The notes beneath the pieces are model-generated. The model saw only the letters and a list, made by a program, of their open reading frames with translations. It was not told the DNA's origin and did no database searches. Of a stretch of DNA of 56,333 nucleotides, positions 54,672 to 56,333 are shown piece by piece; the first letter of the stretch is position 1; each line of letters starts with the position of its first letter. This stretch comes from Pedosphaera sp. (GTDB lineage: Bacteria; Verrucomicrobiota; Verrucomicrobiia; Limisphaerales; UBA1100), in the NCBI GenBank assembly GCA_009695465.1, contig SIAW01000004.1, forward strand, positions 1 through 56,333. Direction: 5' to 3'. A program made the position numbers and the translations under genes.

Positions 54672-56333
54672 TGCTTTGGGATGATGAGGGATCGTTTGGA
54701 GTTGATGGCCGCTCCTGCCGCACCGGGTCGTCTTGCCTCGGCAAACGCGGAGTGGATGCCTGCGGTGTCGGGGAAGGATTTCCGGAGGGCTGCGCGGCCG
54801 GACGATCGGGCCGCTGCGAGGCATAACGCTGACGCTGATCCTGCTGCGGGCGTTGTTGGCCGGACTGCCGCTGCGGATTGTTCCGGGAATCACGCTGATC
54901 ACGTGAGTCACGCGGGTCGCGTGAATCGCGAGGGTCACGCTGATCACGTGAGTCACGCGAATCCTGCTGCGGCCGCTGCTGGGCATACGGGCGCGGATTA
55001 TTCCGGGAATCGCGCGAGCCTTGTTGCGATTGTTGCGAGCGTTGCGGGTTCTGACTTTGTTGCGGCTGCTGTTGGAGATGATTCTGCGGCTGCTGCTCCT
55101 GCGGCAGGTTGCCCACGAAATAGCGGCGCAAGATTTCATCCGCCGGCCGGGCGGTGAACCGCGAGACCAACAACAGCACCGCCGTGGACGCCGCAAACAT
55201 CGGCAACACCGGCAGCATCCCAAAAAATGTCGGCGAGGTGGCTGCACCGTCCGCCGCTCGGAGCAGCAACAGAACACCAACGACCATCGCTGCAGCCATC
55301 GCTGCGCCCACACCGACTGCCGTTGCACGCGGCCAGTACAGCGCCGCAAAGACAATCGGGAACAGCGCGGCAAAACCGCTCACGCACCAAACACCCAGCG
55401 TGGCCAGCCGCCCCGAATCGGCCAGCAAAGCGGCGGCGACGCAGGCCAACAGGGCGACCGCAGTCGTGACCCAACGGGCGGTGTCAATTTTTTCAGTATC
55501 ACTGGGGAACGCACGGCCGGACATCGCCAGCACCAGATCCTGCGTGATCACCGTACCCAGACTCATCAGCATTGGCACCACGCACACGCATGCCCCGGCG
55601 ACGGTCAGCACCGCAAAAATTCCCGTGAGCAATAATGAGGAGGACAGTTGCCCGAGCAACGCCGCCAGCACATCCGGAGTGGTGGCGACATCTTTCGCGG
55701 CCAACGCCGCCGCCACCGCCGCCGAGGTGGCAGAAGCCAGCACATCCGGAGTGGTGGCGACATCTTTCGCGGCCAACAACGTGCCTGCGGCCCAGATGCC
55801 CAAGAGCACGCAGGGCAGCCACAGGATTGCCAGCGCGATGGGATGCACGATGAGCGCGCGGCGAAACGTATCGGGCGAACGTGCGCCCATCCAAAACAGG
55901 AACATCTGCGGCAACACGCCCAGTGCCAGCGGCAGGAAGAGCGCGGAGAGGAATTGGACGTGCGACACGGTGCTTGTCGGTGCGGTGGGTTCCGATGGCA
56001 GGGTCGGTTCCGGGCCTTTCTTGCCGCCCAATTGCCACTCGGCTTTTTTGTTGGCCAACTCCACTTCCGCTTCGGTGTGGGCCTTCTGTTCGGCGGCAAA
56101 TTGTTTGGCGTTCTCTGGATGCACGCCCATCACCAGCAACCCGCGCGCGCGCGGTTGGTCGCCGGTCAGCTCTGTGGCGTGTTTGATGTTGGCCGCGACC
56201 GACCACGCTTTGCCTTCTTTCTTGGCGACATCACGGCTGATGCGATGGGCTGTGTACAACGTGGCGAGTAGTCCCGCCGCCAGCAATGCGACCGCGCAGA
56301 TCAGTGTGAAACGACTGGCCGCGCGCATGCCGC
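54658..56333 (-). CDS. sodium:solute symporter, C-terminal part, with a long hydrophilic tail (partial)
   Basis: The open frame runs off the window's right edge, so the N-terminal helices are missing. The visible 556 residues have about eight hydrophobic helices with SSS-family features (VLPQMFLFWMGARSPDTFRRAL, SLGTVITQDLVLAMSGR, ALYWPRATAVGVGAAMAAA). A 24-residue unit, AAKDVATTPDVLA plus a spacer, is duplicated. A roughly 150-residue C-terminal tail follows that is rich in Gln, Arg, Asp and Ser (SRDSRDQRDPRDSRD-type repeats), with no similarity to normal SSS tails. The substrate is unknown. Confidence 0.75.
   Translation of the reverse strand, partial: GMRAASRFTLICAVALLAAGLLATLYTAHRISRDVAKKEGKAWSVAANIKHATELTGDQPRARGLLVMGVHPENAKQFAAEQKAHTEAEVELANKKAEWQLGGKKGPEPTLPSEPTAPTSTVSHVQFLSALFLPLALGVLPQMFLFWMGARSPDTFRRALIVHPIALAILWLPCVLLGIWAAGTLLAAKDVATTPDVLASATSAAVAAALAAKDVATTPDVLAALLGQLSSSLLLTGIFAVLTVAGACVCVVPMLMSLGTVITQDLVLAMSGRAFPSDTEKIDTARWVTTAVALLACVAAALLADSGRLATLGVWCVSGFAALFPIVFAALYWPRATAVGVGAAMAAAMVVGVLLLLRAADGAATSPTFFGMLPVLPMFAASTAVLLLVSRFTARPADEILRRYFVGNLPQEQQPQNHLQQQPQQSQNPQRSQQSQQGSRDSRNNPRPYAQQRPQQDSRDSRDQRDPRDSRDPRDSRDQRDSRNNPQRQSGQQRPQQDQRQRYASQRPDRPAAQPSGNPSPTPQASTPRLPRQDDPVRQERPSTPNDPSSSQSNDNR
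54890..55085 (-). repeat. tandem low-complexity repeats coding an RD/QQ-rich tail
   Basis: The DNA repeats short units such as GTCACGCTGATCACGTGAGTCACGC at 54890-54965, coding RDSRD/RDQRD/RDPRD elements. A Gln-rich stretch at about 55020-55085 codes QQPQQSQNPQ. These are coding repeats inside the symporter gene's 3' end. Confidence 0.75.
55664..55777 (-). repeat. 42-bp direct repeat, 72 bp apart, within the symporter gene
   Basis: Bases 55664-55705 and 55736-55777 are identical over 42 bp. The 72-bp offset keeps frame and duplicates the AKDVATTPDVLA peptide. It looks like a recent in-frame tandem duplication in a loop between membrane helices. Confidence 0.8.

Overview
The window is about 56 kb of GC-rich chromosome from a Gram-negative bacterium, most likely a verrucomicrobium (PVC superphylum). 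The strongest clue is a 51-residue Verrucomicrobia/Chlamydiae-type 'small basic protein' gene at 28616-28771. Supporting clues are a DUF5069 protein, a Tat-exported Gfo/Idh/MocA protein, heptose and Kdo (LPS) genes, and many genes with weak Shine-Dalgarno sequences or GTG/TTG starts. It reads as core chromosome: I see no IS element, prophage, CRISPR array, rRNA or tRNA.

Layout. 37-3066: leuB, a DUF5069 gene with promoter and terminator, and a PLP aminotransferase. 3157-11236: a tight plus-strand operon thiG-rfaE1-gmhB-kdsB-pyrG-folC-prolyl oligopeptidase, mostly with 4-base ATGA overlaps; it joins LPS inner-core sugar synthesis to supply of the CTP used by KdsB. 11252-17313: a YjdF-like membrane protein, a periplasmic oxidoreductase, ileS and a LOG-family protein. 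17300-28771: a long minus-strand run comprising small basic protein, RsuA/RluB-type pseudouridine synthase, SH3 protein, folD, a DUF6941-like protein, membrane and LysM/TPR proteins, an ABC exporter, two coiled-coil membrane proteins and ogt. 29031-29989: nadD-rsfS.

30664-38793 holds the most unusual content. The housekeeping ftsK, in its usual neighbourhood with rodZ, rimO and pgsA, carries a complete class III adenylate cyclase domain between its membrane part and its DNA-translocase motor. All six canonical catalytic residues are present. The next gene, 45 bp downstream, encodes a GYF_2 plus cyclic-nucleotide-binding protein with no DNA-binding domain. Together they look like a cAMP source and receiver tied to the division/chromosome-segregation motor, a module I do not know from the literature.

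38801-44699: a PQQ-type dehydrogenase, a Zn-ribbon protein, rnc, clpP, clpX and an aminotransferase. 44747-46845: dnaA, a non-coding segment with DnaA-box-like sequences (candidate oriC or dnaA control region), and a glnB-like P-II gene lacking exactly 29 codons, including the ATP-binding B-loop. 46984-51804: pyrD, then cmk, aroA, tyrA and a CbiX-type chelatase. 51964-56333: a small secreted EF-hand protein, an iron-containing alcohol dehydrogenase paired with an ANL-type adenylating enzyme, and the C-terminal part of a sodium:solute symporter with a long Arg/Asp/Gln-rich tail.
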